Shown piece after piece: positions 6,187 to 14,790 of a stretch of DNA of 24,489 nucleotides (position 1 is the stretch's first letter; every line of letters starts with the position of its first letter). Origin of the DNA: a virus. The notes beneath the pieces were generated by a model. That model was given only the letters and a program-made list of their open reading frames with translations, made no database searches and was not told the origin of the DNA. The stretch lies in IMG/VR virus record IMGVR_UViG_3300036719_002220, positions 1-24,489 of that record. One strand, 5' to 3'. Position numbers and translations under genes: made by a program.

Positions 6187-6591
6187 TCAGCCCTTCTTCT
6201 TTATAAATTGTTCCAGCGGGCGGAAGCCAAACCAGAAAGCAATGACCCCACCAATAATATACCAGTCGTACTCTTGAAGTTCAATGCCATTTGCGCGGGC
6301 ATAGACGTACCACGAGAACACGCCAAGGGTGGTCAGCGGACGCACCAGCCCACGGGCAATGTCAACCACGGGCAAGTTGTAGCTGGCCTTGTCGTGGTCG
6401 CGGGCGTTCTGGATCTTCTGCTCTTCCAGCTTCGCATGCTCAAGCAACACTTCCTTGGCACGGGTGTCGTTCAGCACAAAGTCGGCAAAATTGTCCAGCG
6501 TTTCGCGGACAAGACCGCCCTTTTCCTTTCCAGCAAAAAGGTCAATCAGCTTGGGAAGCGCAGCAGTAGCAAGTGCAATAAGCGGTGCCAT
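6187..6591 (-). CDS. Holin, 3TM gene-transfer-agent type
   Basis: A 134-residue membrane protein. It has an N-terminal hydrophobic/amphipathic helix (APLIALATAALPKLIDLFAG), a charged helical middle (residues 21-78), and two clear membrane segments at about 83-100 and 109-124, ending in a basic KKKG. This layout fits the holin family with three membrane segments (PF11351-like) found next to endolysins. It should form lesions in the inner membrane that release or activate the endolysin. The ATG at 6591 shares its A with the stop of the endolysin gene (TAATG) and has GGAG 6 bases upstream; a TTG start at 6603 is less likely. Confidence 0.8.
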   Translation of the reverse strand: MAPLIALATAALPKLIDLFAGKEKGGLVRETLDNFADFVLNDTRAKEVLLEHAKLEEQKIQNARDHDKASYNLPVVDIARGLVRPLTTLGVFSWYVYARANGIELQEYDWYIIGGVIAFWFGFRPLEQFIKKKG

Positions 6592-7007
6592 TAGTAGCTC
6601 CAAACGGTTGGGCGGTTGGGGAATCCGGCAGGGGCGTCCAAGTCATCGAGATGCAGGAAACGAGAACCACGGGGGCCTTTCTGCGAAATGCCCAACCCGG
6701 TAAAGCCCAGCCGCATGGCAAGGCGCAGAACATGGTACGCATCGCTGCCATTTACCAGCAAGTCAACGGCTCGCCCCGTTGTATGCGGCCCACGGTCGCC
6801 CGTCGAAGAAACCGCCGCATTGTGCTCCGGGCAGCGCCAGCCCGACGAAATGGTAAGCGGCTTGCCATAGGCCTCTCGAAGCGCGTCCAGCTTTTTGACA
6901 AAGTGCATGTCCATCTGCATCGACGCGTTCATGGGGCGCGCCGAATGGTAGGCGCATTGGCAATCAAACTCGCTCGGCGAAAAGTGCTTAATGTCTTTCC
7001 ATGTCAT
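6591..7007 (-). CDS. Endolysin, M15-type peptidoglycan peptidase
   Basis: A 138-residue enzyme of the peptidase M15 (D-Ala-D-Ala carboxypeptidase / L-Ala-D-Glu peptidase) fold. Visible landmarks are the opening HFSPSEFDC, the SSGWRCPEHN turn, and the zinc ligands H75 and D82 in HTTGRAVD plus H119 in FLHLDD. It has no signal peptide, so it needs the neighbouring holin to reach the cell wall. It is a single-domain enzyme of normal size without a cell wall binding domain, typical of phages of Gram-negative hosts. The ATG at 7007 overlaps the previous stop as ATGA; another ATG at 7025 is possible and would add six residues. Confidence 0.9.
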   Translation of the reverse strand: MTWKDIKHFSPSEFDCQCAYHSARPMNASMQMDMHFVKKLDALREAYGKPLTISSGWRCPEHNAAVSSTGDRGPHTTGRAVDLLVNGSDAYHVLRLAMRLGFTGLGISQKGPRGSRFLHLDDLDAPAGFPNRPTVWSY

Positions 7008-7222
7008 TTTGCCAAGGCCGCCCATGCCGACTTAGCGAACGCAATGAAAACCGAGGCAAAACCTCCAACGATGGCGGCAACGCCAGCCAGATAAGCGCGG
7101 TCGTTGGAATAGCGGATGTTAATGTTATCCACCTTTTCGTTCACCGAATCTACCTTATTCTCAATGCGGGCAAACTTGTCCTCGATGATCCGCTGCAAGG
7201 CCAGAAGGTCGCTCGTTTGCAT
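7004..7222 (-). CDS. XhlA-like coiled-coil membrane protein (lysis accessory)
   Basis: A 72-residue protein with an N-terminal coiled coil (about 8-38, IEDKFARIENKVDSVNEKV) and one C-terminal membrane segment (AYLAGVAAIVGGFASVFIAFA) followed by a short tail. This layout resembles haemolysin XhlA-type proteins, which help holins in several phages; a pinholin or antiholin role is also possible. It is encoded just before the endolysin and the holin in the same tight unit. The ATG at 7222 is preferred over the ATG at 7228 because the strong GGGAGG would be too close to the latter; the chosen start lies 2 bases past the previous stop. Confidence 0.75.
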   Translation of the reverse strand: MQTSDLLALQRIIEDKFARIENKVDSVNEKVDNINIRYSNDRAYLAGVAAIVGGFASVFIAFAKSAWAALAK

Positions 7223-7224
7223 GT

Positions 7225-7599
7225 TCATTCCCTCCCCAGTCTTTTCAGGACATCGCTCGGCACCATGTAGTTGGCCCGGACGAATTGCTCAATCATCTCG
7301 GCCCGCAGTTCAAGCGGGTTCCAGTACTGCATGTTTACCCATCCTTTTCCTCGGACAAGTTGGGCGATACGGTAGGGGAGGCAGAAAAGCCAGCTGGCCG
7401 CGTAGAGAATGGCAAAACCAAGCACCCAGAGCCGACGCCAGTCAAGGACATGCTGGTATTCATGAGCAAGAAGCGCGTGCTGCTCAACGGTGTCGAGAGC
7501 GTCCCACTTAGCGGTGTCGATGTGAATGCTGAACGGTGTAGCAAATCCACGTCCCCAAAGGAGACGGTGAAAGTGAACTTGTACACCATTGTAAATCAT
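7225..7599 (-). CDS. HExxH putative membrane-bound metalloprotease in the lysis cassette
   Basis: A 124-residue protein with a zincin-type motif, HEYQH, at residues 46-50 within LLAHEYQHVLDW, and candidate third ligands E97 or E101 in NPLELRAE. A hydrophobic segment at about 58-78 follows directly after the motif and probably crosses the inner membrane. Small phage proteins with this layout (HExxH, membrane stretch, NPLExxAE) exist near lysis genes and are usually left as hypothetical. The start overlaps the previous stop as ATGA and has GGAG 8 bases upstream. It could be a minimal protease acting on a membrane, lysis or tail protein, or a non-catalytic relic. Zinc binding is well supported by the motif; activity is inference. 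Confidence 0.7.
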   Translation of the reverse strand: MIYNGVQVHFHRLLWGRGFATPFSIHIDTAKWDALDTVEQHALLAHEYQHVLDWRRLWVLGFAILYAASWLFCLPYRIAQLVRGKGWVNMQYWNPLELRAEMIEQFVRANYMVPSDVLKRLGRE

Positions 7600-7769
7600 T
7601 CAGGCTGCTCCAGTTGTTCAGGAGTAGGCTGGGGAATGGGCAAGTCCCACTTAGCAATAAACAAACCGTTGCCGTCCGAGTTGTCTTGAAGAACAACCGG
7701 GCCGAACGGCCCGATGGCATCCGCGTGACCGTTCTGGGCAAGGTACAGTTTCAGGGCTTCGATGTTCAT
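7596..7769 (-). CDS. Small protein after the tail fibre gene
   Basis: A 57-residue acidic protein: MNIEALKLYLAQNGH, then AIGPFGPVVLQDNSDGNGLFIAKWD and a Pro/Glu-rich end. Short genes of this kind, with an N-terminal helix and a VVLQD..G.FIAxWD strand pair, often directly follow phage tail fibre genes; their role is not established, though fibre assembly or tail completion is a fair guess. The ATG at 7769 has AAGGTGG 6 bases upstream, overlapping the end of the fibre gene, and lies one base past its stop. A longer reading to 7793 would overlap the fibre gene without any ribosome binding site. Confidence 0.65.
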   Translation of the reverse strand: MNIEALKLYLAQNGHADAIGPFGPVVLQDNSDGNGLFIAKWDLPIPQPTPEQLEQPE

Positions 7770-7770
7770 T

Positions 7771-9261
7771 TTAGGCCACCTTGTAGATGTCAAAGTAGTT
7801 CATGGCGCCAGAAGCAATAAGGTCAGCAGACGAGGCCGCTTCAACGTAAACGTAGATTTCGATGTAGTCGCTAACCGACAAATCCTCAAGCGTAGAAATC
7901 TGAACACCAACAACATTTGAGCTGCTTGTGTGCGAAGTTGAATATCTATGTACAGAGCCATTTTTATAAACGGCAATATAAAACATTTCCGCATCGGCAA
8001 TCGTAGCGCCAGTCCATCCCGCCGAAGCGCGAATGAAATACTTGCCACCCTGTCCAGAAGGAACAGTAAAACGGTAATTGGTCGTCGGGTCGTAGGCGTT
8101 GGCTGTATCAAACAATTCGGTGCTGTAAGGCACTTTCGTCCAAGACGCCTGCGTAACGGTAAGGCTAGAACCGCGCTCTGCCTTGGCGTTAGGCGTTCCG
8201 CCACCACCAGCAGGGGCGGCCCAGATAGGCGCGTTACCTGAGCCTTGGGCAGTCAGGACGTGGCCGTTGGTTCCGGTCGTGTCAAGCTTGGCAAGAGTGG
8301 CGGCCCCGTTGTTTATTTTAGACGTAGTTACGGCGCTGGTATCAATCGTCAGCACCGTCCCCGACGACGATGCGACAATATCGCCATAGTCACCATCTGC
8401 AATAGGGCCGCCAGCGGGGCCGATAGCGCCCTGCGTACCGGACACGCGAATCGTCCAATCGGCATGCGTACCTGAGCCACCGACGTTGGTGGCAACAACC
8501 AGAAGCGACGTGCCGCTATAGGTCGAAACGTATCCATGAATATAGTTCGCCGGGTTGGCATCTGACGTAATCAGAAGCCAGGTTCCGGGCGTAAAGGACT
8601 TGCCGGACTGCGTCGTGAACGACTTGCCTCCCGTACCAATCGAAATGCTCGTGGTGCTGGTTCCGGTCAGGTTTGCAGCACTAGCTGCCGCAGCGGATGC
8701 GCTTGCCGAAGCCGCGCTGGCAGAAGCCGACGCAGCGGCAGCAGAGGCGGCAGTAGCGGCCACGTTGGCGTCCGGGTCGCTGTCGCTGTTCACAAACCCA
8801 TTTTGCGCCGCGTCATAAACCAGCACGCGGCGATCTTCCGGCGTCTCAAGAATCGACAGCTTCGTGGTGTCCACATTCGACGTAAGAGCAGCGCGTAGGG
8901 CGCGGCCCACATCACGAACATTCTGCTTCAGAATAGCAAAGTAAGATGCCGATTCCAGATTAAGCGCATCGCGGCTCAGTTTGCCGTTTGCCGGGTAGTC
9001 CGCCGTGCGCTCCGCAGGTTGATGGCCCGCAATCACAACCACGTCGTCCAGCGCCAAGCCCGTGCCAAACACGACGTTAGCGCCACCGGTTTGCTGAACG
9101 GCGCTAACGGTGTAATCGGTGGTCAGGGTTTTTAGAACGCCGTTGACGTGAACCTTCAGGTCGGTCTCGGCCTTAATCCAAAAATTAAAAGCAAAAGAAG
9201 TCTGTCCAGCCGTGGACACAATCCGAACGAGAGGGGGATTCGGGCTCACGACAGTAGACAT
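7771..9261 (-). CDS. Tail fibre: T7-type N-terminal anchor with C1q-like tip
   Basis: A 496-residue receptor-binding fibre. Residues 1-125 match the T7 gp17-type anchor, with the box ERTADYPANGKLSRDALN at 84-101 and the helix following it. Residues 162-197 are a low-complexity Ala/Ser linker. A beta-rich shaft follows (200-355) with a short collagen-like GAIGPAGGP at 278-286. Residues 360-496 look like a C1q/TNF-like jelly roll (KVPYSTELFDTANAYDP, FTVPSGQGGKYFIRASAGW, VYKNGSV). The anchor attaches fibres to the tail; the tip should bind the host surface. A GAGGA box lies 4-5 bases before the ATG. It is much shorter than fibres carrying depolymerases, and no enzymatic motif is visible. Confidence 0.85.
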   Translation of the reverse strand: MSTVVSPNPPLVRIVSTAGQTSFAFNFWIKAETDLKVHVNGVLKTLTTDYTVSAVQQTGGANVVFGTGLALDDVVVIAGHQPAERTADYPANGKLSRDALNLESASYFAILKQNVRDVGRALRAALTSNVDTTKLSILETPEDRRVLVYDAAQNGFVNSDSDPDANVAATAASAAAASASASAASASASAAAASAANLTGTSTTSISIGTGGKSFTTQSGKSFTPGTWLLITSDANPANYIHGYVSTYSGTSLLVVATNVGGSGTHADWTIRVSGTQGAIGPAGGPIADGDYGDIVASSSGTVLTIDTSAVTTSKINNGAATLAKLDTTGTNGHVLTAQGSGNAPIWAAPAGGGGTPNAKAERGSSLTVTQASWTKVPYSTELFDTANAYDPTTNYRFTVPSGQGGKYFIRASAGWTGATIADAEMFYIAVYKNGSVHRYSTSHTSSSNVVGVQISTLEDLSVSDYIEIYVYVEAASSADLIASGAMNYFDIYKVA

Positions 9262-9293
9262 ATCGTCCTCTTCTTCTTATTAAAACAAGACTA

Positions 9294-12200
9294 TCACTTC
9301 TTGGCCTTGGTGGGAATATCCAAAATCTCCTTCGTCCCTGCCTCAAACTCGTCGAACAGGAAGCGCAAGGCAAAATGGTTTTGGAAAGGAAGAAGGCGGC
9401 GAAAAGCCTTAATATCCGCCTCGGAAAGCTCGGTATCCGTCAACCCTGCCGCGCCAAAAGCACCGACCGTAGAGGCCGCCTTTGCGCCATATCCAATCGT
9501 CGGGCCAGCCAAAACCTCGGTCAGACTGCGGTTCCGATAGCGCGTGTTGGCTTCCTGCCCCATAACAGCCGACAGACCAAGACGGCCTTTCGAGATGGTT
9601 TCAAGCGTGTTGTTCGCCTCAAACGGCAGGGCCAGAACGCCGGAGCGGTCGATGCCTTCCTTGATCCAAACGGCAGGGTCGTCCGAGATTTCCTTGCCGT
9701 TGATAAGCTGGTTGTAAGCGTACACTAACGAGCCCAGCCCGGTAGTGGTGACAATGCCCTGCAAAACAGCCATGTCACGGCGCTGGCCGGCCCAGACATT
9801 CGTGCGCTGGTAAGAGGCAAAGGCAAAAGACTTGAACTGCATGATGGTCTTGCCAAGCTCAGACGACATGAACAGCGGAGCATCGCCAACGCCGGGGGTC
9901 ACGACAATGGTATCCACCTCGCGTTGCAAAGCAGTGCGGAACGTGGTCAGCGCCCCAGAGTCATCCCAGTCCCCGGTGTTGGGCAGGTAAACCCCGTCTT
10001 TCATCTGGCCGTATTTCTTAAACTGCTCAGAAAGACGCTTTGCCATGGCTCGGTCAATGCCAGCGGCGGCCAGCTTTTCAATGTCGCCCTTGCCAAGTGT
10101 GGCGTAGCTCTCCGCCAGCTTAAACATCTTCGACATGCTTACCATACCGGCAAACTGCTTCAGCGCCGCGTTCATGTGGTTCATTCCCGTCAGCGTACCG
10201 AACTGGCTGGCTGCATACGAAACGCCGCGCTCAAACTTTGAACCGCGCCCATAGTCGTCGGTAATGTCGGCAATCGCCATGGCTCGGCTGTCCATCACCA
10301 CGTCAAGCGCGGTTCCGGCCAGCTTAATCTCTTCCATAGCCAAGCGGGCGGTCTTGAAGTTTTTGATCAGCGGAACCAGCCCGTCCTTCATCACGCGCCC
10401 AAGGCCGTGCGCCATGACGGCGCGGCTCATATCAGGAAGCGAGTTAACAGCCATGCCGCCCAGGCTAGTCATGTACGACAGGCTTCGCCCGGTGCGAGCG
10501 GTTCGCACCGCCCAATGGTTTGGGTCGTTCGGCTGACCGTAGGTGCCACGCAAGCGGTCACGTACGGCCTCGATGTCGATAATGTCGCTGTCACGTTCTT
10601 TTGCTAAAGAGGCGGAAATCTGTTCTTTGGCTTTTTCGTAATCTTCAACGTACTTGCCAGCCTCGGCAGCTTCCAGCTTCTTGCGGTTTGCAGCGCCGTA
10701 TTTGCCAGCCTTTACGTCAGCGTCAATCGACGCAATGCGGTTTGCATATTCAGCCCGCACCTCGTCGATTTCCTTAGTCATGTGCGTGCTGCCAAACTCG
10801 CGGGCCAGTTGAAGGTCGGGCACTAGGCTTTGCACATACCGCTTGGCGACAAGCTCAATATCGTTCTCAAGGAACTCCTCAACCAGCTCGTCGGGAATGT
10901 CGAACACGCGGGCCTTCAACGGAAAAGCGGTCGTGCTTTTTCCGCCAGAGGCAACGGCGGTTTCGTTCAAAACATCATACGGCAAACGCCCTGCGGGGGT
11001 GCCAAGGATGCGGTCTGTAATCTGCGAGGCAACAAAACGCAAATCGCGAGTGCTGTCCGGCGCTTCTTTCTTTACGAGCCAGTCGCGCACAATGCGCTCG
11101 AAGTCGGCACGTTTGCGCACGATTTTGTCCGCATCCCACGAACGTGTCAGGTACGACGTTGCCGTGGTAACGTCCACATCGTCGGCGAGCAAGCCAAGTT
11201 TAATCGCCTCGTCTTTCAGCGGGTCAAAAACCTGCGAGCGAAAACGTTTTGCGGCGGCTGCTACTTCGGGAATCTTATGCTCGTCCCCACGGCGCATAGC
11301 GCGGGCAACTTCCGTTTTGAACTCATCGTAGCTCAGTTTGCCGCTTTTCTTCGCCGCCCCAATCGAGGCCAGCATGTCTTTGCCCACGATGGGCGAAACA
11401 AAATTGCCGCCGCCACGATACTTGACAAAATCCTGGTCAAGGCTTTGCAGCGCAACTGCCAGAGGGTACTTGCGCTTCTTAATCTCAGCCTCGACGTTTG
11501 TGCTCGGCGAAGCGATGCCTTGGCTGTTCTTTTCATAGGTAAACGGGTTGTTCATCATCCGCTGTTGCAGAATCCGCGTTTTCAGCGACGGGCTGCCAGC
11601 CATGCGCAAAGCCGGAGTCATTTCTACCTTTTCAAAACCAAAGGCAGACTTTAGCTTTTCTTCGGCCAAGGTCGAACGGCGAACGCCAGCGGAGCTAAGC
11701 GTCTGATTCAGGTCTTTTACCAGCGCCCCCTCATTCATGGCAAAGCCACCCGGTTGATACGGGTCGTTGCCTTCCGGCAGGGTCAGGTTGCGCTCAAGTT
11801 GCGCCTCGATGTCAGAGGAAACCAAAGCGCGGCGGGCCACATAGCTGGCACCAGCGCCCAGCATACCGCCCACAAACGCCGATGCGGCAATGTTGGTTGC
11901 GCTTTCGCCAAAGTCACGGGTAATCTGCGTAGCTTGCAAGGAAGCCTCAGCCGCCGATACCGAACCAGCCGTTGCTGCCGCCGTAACCGCAGCGCCCTTC
12001 AAGATGCTTCCGCCCGTGCGATAGGTCTTATACGCCACGCCACCAACGGGAATCAGGTTAATCGGGTCAAGGATACCAGCGGCCATGTTGGCCGCAATGC
12101 CAGACCAGCCTGCTTCAGCAAGAACGCGCTTGTCGTTCAATTCCTGATCAATTTTTCCCTTAATCGCCGTCACGTCATCCAGCGTGTTGGCGTAGGCAAA

Positions 12201-12437
12201 CGCATCGGTGTGTTCTTCGTACCCAGCAATGTCCTTAAACGGGTCAAAGTCAGGGTCAATCGGCCCAGAAGGGGCGTTCAGCATGTTGGCAAAAGATGCA
12301 ACCGTATTGTTCTGGCGAAACGCAGCGGGCAGCGCATCAAGAAAGCCGGGGCCCTCTTCGGCCTGTCCCGGCTTCGGCTGCTCGTCCTCGCGGAAAACCC
12401 ACGACGGCGTAACGGTCGGCGTGTCTTTAATTGCCAT
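9294..12437 (-). CDS. Large internal virion (ejection) protein
   Basis: A 1047-residue protein in the place of the T7 gp16-type ejection protein. Residues about 100-200 contain long Ala/Gly-rich hydrophobic helices (GWSGIAANMAAGILDP, LIPVGGVAYKTYRTGGS, FVGGMLGAGASYVARRA) of the type that insert into the host envelope; the rest is mainly helical and charged. The opening segment with DPFKDIAGYEEHTDAF also fits podoviral internal proteins. No lytic transglycosylase Glu-Ser motif is evident at the N terminus, in contrast with T7 gp16. It should sit inside the head and pass out with DNA to form the ejection channel. The start follows the previous stop by 2 bases and has AAAGG about 9 bases upstream. 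Confidence 0.75.
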   Translation of the reverse strand: MAIKDTPTVTPSWVFREDEQPKPGQAEEGPGFLDALPAAFRQNNTVASFANMLNAPSGPIDPDFDPFKDIAGYEEHTDAFAYANTLDDVTAIKGKIDQELNDKRVLAEAGWSGIAANMAAGILDPINLIPVGGVAYKTYRTGGSILKGAAVTAAATAGSVSAAEASLQATQITRDFGESATNIAASAFVGGMLGAGASYVARRALVSSDIEAQLERNLTLPEGNDPYQPGGFAMNEGALVKDLNQTLSSAGVRRSTLAEEKLKSAFGFEKVEMTPALRMAGSPSLKTRILQQRMMNNPFTYEKNSQGIASPSTNVEAEIKKRKYPLAVALQSLDQDFVKYRGGGNFVSPIVGKDMLASIGAAKKSGKLSYDEFKTEVARAMRRGDEHKIPEVAAAAKRFRSQVFDPLKDEAIKLGLLADDVDVTTATSYLTRSWDADKIVRKRADFERIVRDWLVKKEAPDSTRDLRFVASQITDRILGTPAGRLPYDVLNETAVASGGKSTTAFPLKARVFDIPDELVEEFLENDIELVAKRYVQSLVPDLQLAREFGSTHMTKEIDEVRAEYANRIASIDADVKAGKYGAANRKKLEAAEAGKYVEDYEKAKEQISASLAKERDSDIIDIEAVRDRLRGTYGQPNDPNHWAVRTARTGRSLSYMTSLGGMAVNSLPDMSRAVMAHGLGRVMKDGLVPLIKNFKTARLAMEEIKLAGTALDVVMDSRAMAIADITDDYGRGSKFERGVSYAASQFGTLTGMNHMNAALKQFAGMVSMSKMFKLAESYATLGKGDIEKLAAAGIDRAMAKRLSEQFKKYGQMKDGVYLPNTGDWDDSGALTTFRTALQREVDTIVVTPGVGDAPLFMSSELGKTIMQFKSFAFASYQRTNVWAGQRRDMAVLQGIVTTTGLGSLVYAYNQLINGKEISDDPAVWIKEGIDRSGVLALPFEANNTLETISKGRLGLSAVMGQEANTRYRNRSLTEVLAGPTIGYGAKAASTVGAFGAAGLTDTELSEADIKAFRRLLPFQNHFALRFLFDEFEAGTKEILDIPTKAKK

Positions 12438-12439
12438 TT

Positions 12440-14788
12440 TTATTTACCTTTTTCTTTACGAGACTTGGTCTCATAAAGGTCTATCATTGATAGGCCTACC
12501 GGCTCAAAGCTCAATTCTTTTTCAGATGACTTTTTTTTAAGTGCTTTAAGCTCGTCAAGCATTTCGGCTGGCATTGATTTTAGCCCTTGCTCACGTGCCT
12601 TCTTTTCAAAGCCCTCAATCTTATCAAGCAAATCTTTGTCTTTAATGCGTTGAGCCTCATAAAGGTCAACCATTGATGGGCCTACCGGTTTAAGGCTAAA
12701 CTCTTTTGCCATCTTTTGAAGGTTGGCACGGGCTTCTCTCTGTTCTTGCGCCTTCTCAACCGCCTTGCGCCGCTTCGTTTCAACGCTCGGCTGATACCGC
12801 TTGCCTTGCACAACTTCAAAAACGCCGTCAGCGTTCTTTACCAAAATGGGGTAATCCGGCTGTCCACGCATCGCACCGCGCTGGGTAAAGATGTCGCTGC
12901 CCAAAAGCACGTCGCCCGTTTCGACATTCTCAAAGCCAGGCAGCGAACGCACCGAATCAATAAGGTCGTCGGCCAACCAATCCGTGTCATCGCCAAAAGC
13001 GTAGTAACGCTCAGGGGCGTACTTCATCAGGCGCTTTGTGCCGTCCACGTTGGTAACTCCCCACGACTTTGCAATGTCGCGGGTGGCAAGCTCGCGGGCC
13101 TTTTCCTTATCGCCCGTGTTCACATACCAGTCGCGGAACACGGCTTCAAAATCACCGCGCAGCGCAAGGTTGGTGCCGCCAGCCATCACCGAAGCAGGCT
13201 CGTCAAAGGGCAAAATGGTTTCAAAGGCGGTCGTCGCCCAATCTTCGTACTCTTGGCCCAGCTTCATCAGGTTGACTTCGGCCTCACGCGCCTGACGAAT
13301 CGACGTGTTCGCCGGGTCGTGCAGTTTGCGGGCACGCTCCACGGCCTCGGTAGGCTCAACACCTGCACGCACAAGGTCGCGGATTTCCAAGCCAAGCGCA
13401 ATGTCACGCTTTTCAAACTCACCGCTGATGTTAGTGTTCACTAACAATTCATCCAGCAGGTCGGCAGCAGCGCCCGCTTGCTCCGGCGAGCCAGCGCGGA
13501 ACGAGGCAATAATGTTGCCCTTCACCGTCTTTGGCAAAACCCCGGTCGTCTTAACAAGGTTCGTCAGCGCGGCACGCTGTTGCTCAACGGGCAGGGCTTC
13601 CACGGCGGGCATGACGCGAGTGCGGTAGTATTCGTCCACCGCTTTCTTGTCCTTTGCGTCCACCGGGTTCAGCAAGGTTTCGCCGGCAACGGCGGCAGAA
13701 ACACGCTCCATGGAAGCGACCACGCTTTCCGTGTCGGCCCGCTGTTTGTCCAGCTTGATAATCCGATCGGCGCGAGCATCGGCGGTCATCGCGCCCTTGG
13801 AATAAAGCTCTTCAATTTCCTGCTCGGTCGCCTGGCCGCGAGAGATTTTAATATCCAAGTCCGAAATCGTTTGGGCGTACTGCGCCTTAATCTCTTCTTG
13901 GCGCTGGGCTTCGGCGGCACGGGTCAGGGCCAGGTCATCGTTGTAGGCGGCACGCAGGCGGTCAACCAAGCGGTCTTTTTCCTGCGGCTGCAACGGCCCA
14001 CCATCGCCGTCGGCAATGGCTTTAATGTAGCCCAGCTTGTCGCCGCTCTCGTCCAGCCCAGCCAGAACCGTGGCCTGATAAAGCTCCTTTTGAAGCCCAA
14101 CCCGCTTTTGCTCAGCCTCAGCCGGCGCAATGGCGCGTTGCGCCACAAGGCTGTCCAGATAAGCGTTTGCCTTGGCGATGTTCTGGGCCTGCAACTGGCG
14201 GTCGGCATCCGTCTTGGGAACACCAATCTTGATCGCCGCATCGGTCGCCAACTCAAACGCAGCCGCCGTATTCTTCTGATTCAGCGTGCGCTGTTCTTCT
14301 TCGTAGCGGCGGGTGGCGTTCACGTAGTAGCCGCTGGCCGAACGCTTCAACTGCGTTCCGATGCTGGGTTGCAAATCTTCCGGCAAGCCCTCGACCACGC
14401 CCTTGATGTAAGCGTCCATCTGCTCGCCAAGGGCGGCAGGATTCAGCTCACGGGCGGCAAGGTCGCCAAGGGCCTTGTTGGTCTCAACGTCAAGGTTTGC
14501 CACATACGACGAAAGCGCACCATCACGAAAAGACTTGTCAAAAATGGTCGTGGCTTCATTTACCGAGGCGGGGTCAAAGCCCGGTTCAGCACCAGCAATT
14601 TTACCAGCCTGCTCGCCCCGCTCTTGCGCCATGGTGTCAAGGGCACGATTCGTGCGCTGCACAACATCTTCCGCCGTGCGGGCGACGTTCGACCACATTT
14701 GCGCGGCAGAACGTGCGCCAGAAGGGTCAAAAACCTGAACATTGCTAAAATCGGCTCCAATCGACGGGTCGAACTTGGGTACACTCAT
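12440..14788 (-). CDS. Internal virion protein, gp15-like, with a duplicated C-terminal motif
   Basis: A 782-residue, mainly helical protein without membrane segments, matching the size and position of T7 gp15-type ejection proteins. It begins MSVPKFDPSIGADFSNVQVF and continues with long charged helices. Near the C terminus a peptide of the form PVGxSMxDLYE occurs twice, 62 residues apart (encoded at 12470-12520 and 12656-12706), with DNA matching at about 43 of 51 positions, which points to a recent in-frame duplication. The ATG at 14788 is preferred over the ATG at 14791 because it is better spaced from GGGGG. Function in the DNA ejection complex is inferred from order and architecture, not from a catalytic motif. 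Confidence 0.7.
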   Translation of the reverse strand: MSVPKFDPSIGADFSNVQVFDPSGARSAAQMWSNVARTAEDVVQRTNRALDTMAQERGEQAGKIAGAEPGFDPASVNEATTIFDKSFRDGALSSYVANLDVETNKALGDLAARELNPAALGEQMDAYIKGVVEGLPEDLQPSIGTQLKRSASGYYVNATRRYEEEQRTLNQKNTAAAFELATDAAIKIGVPKTDADRQLQAQNIAKANAYLDSLVAQRAIAPAEAEQKRVGLQKELYQATVLAGLDESGDKLGYIKAIADGDGGPLQPQEKDRLVDRLRAAYNDDLALTRAAEAQRQEEIKAQYAQTISDLDIKISRGQATEQEIEELYSKGAMTADARADRIIKLDKQRADTESVVASMERVSAAVAGETLLNPVDAKDKKAVDEYYRTRVMPAVEALPVEQQRAALTNLVKTTGVLPKTVKGNIIASFRAGSPEQAGAAADLLDELLVNTNISGEFEKRDIALGLEIRDLVRAGVEPTEAVERARKLHDPANTSIRQAREAEVNLMKLGQEYEDWATTAFETILPFDEPASVMAGGTNLALRGDFEAVFRDWYVNTGDKEKARELATRDIAKSWGVTNVDGTKRLMKYAPERYYAFGDDTDWLADDLIDSVRSLPGFENVETGDVLLGSDIFTQRGAMRGQPDYPILVKNADGVFEVVQGKRYQPSVETKRRKAVEKAQEQREARANLQKMAKEFSLKPVGPSMVDLYEAQRIKDKDLLDKIEGFEKKAREQGLKSMPAEMLDELKALKKKSSEKELSFEPVGLSMIDLYETKSRKEKGK

Positions 14789-14790
14789 CA

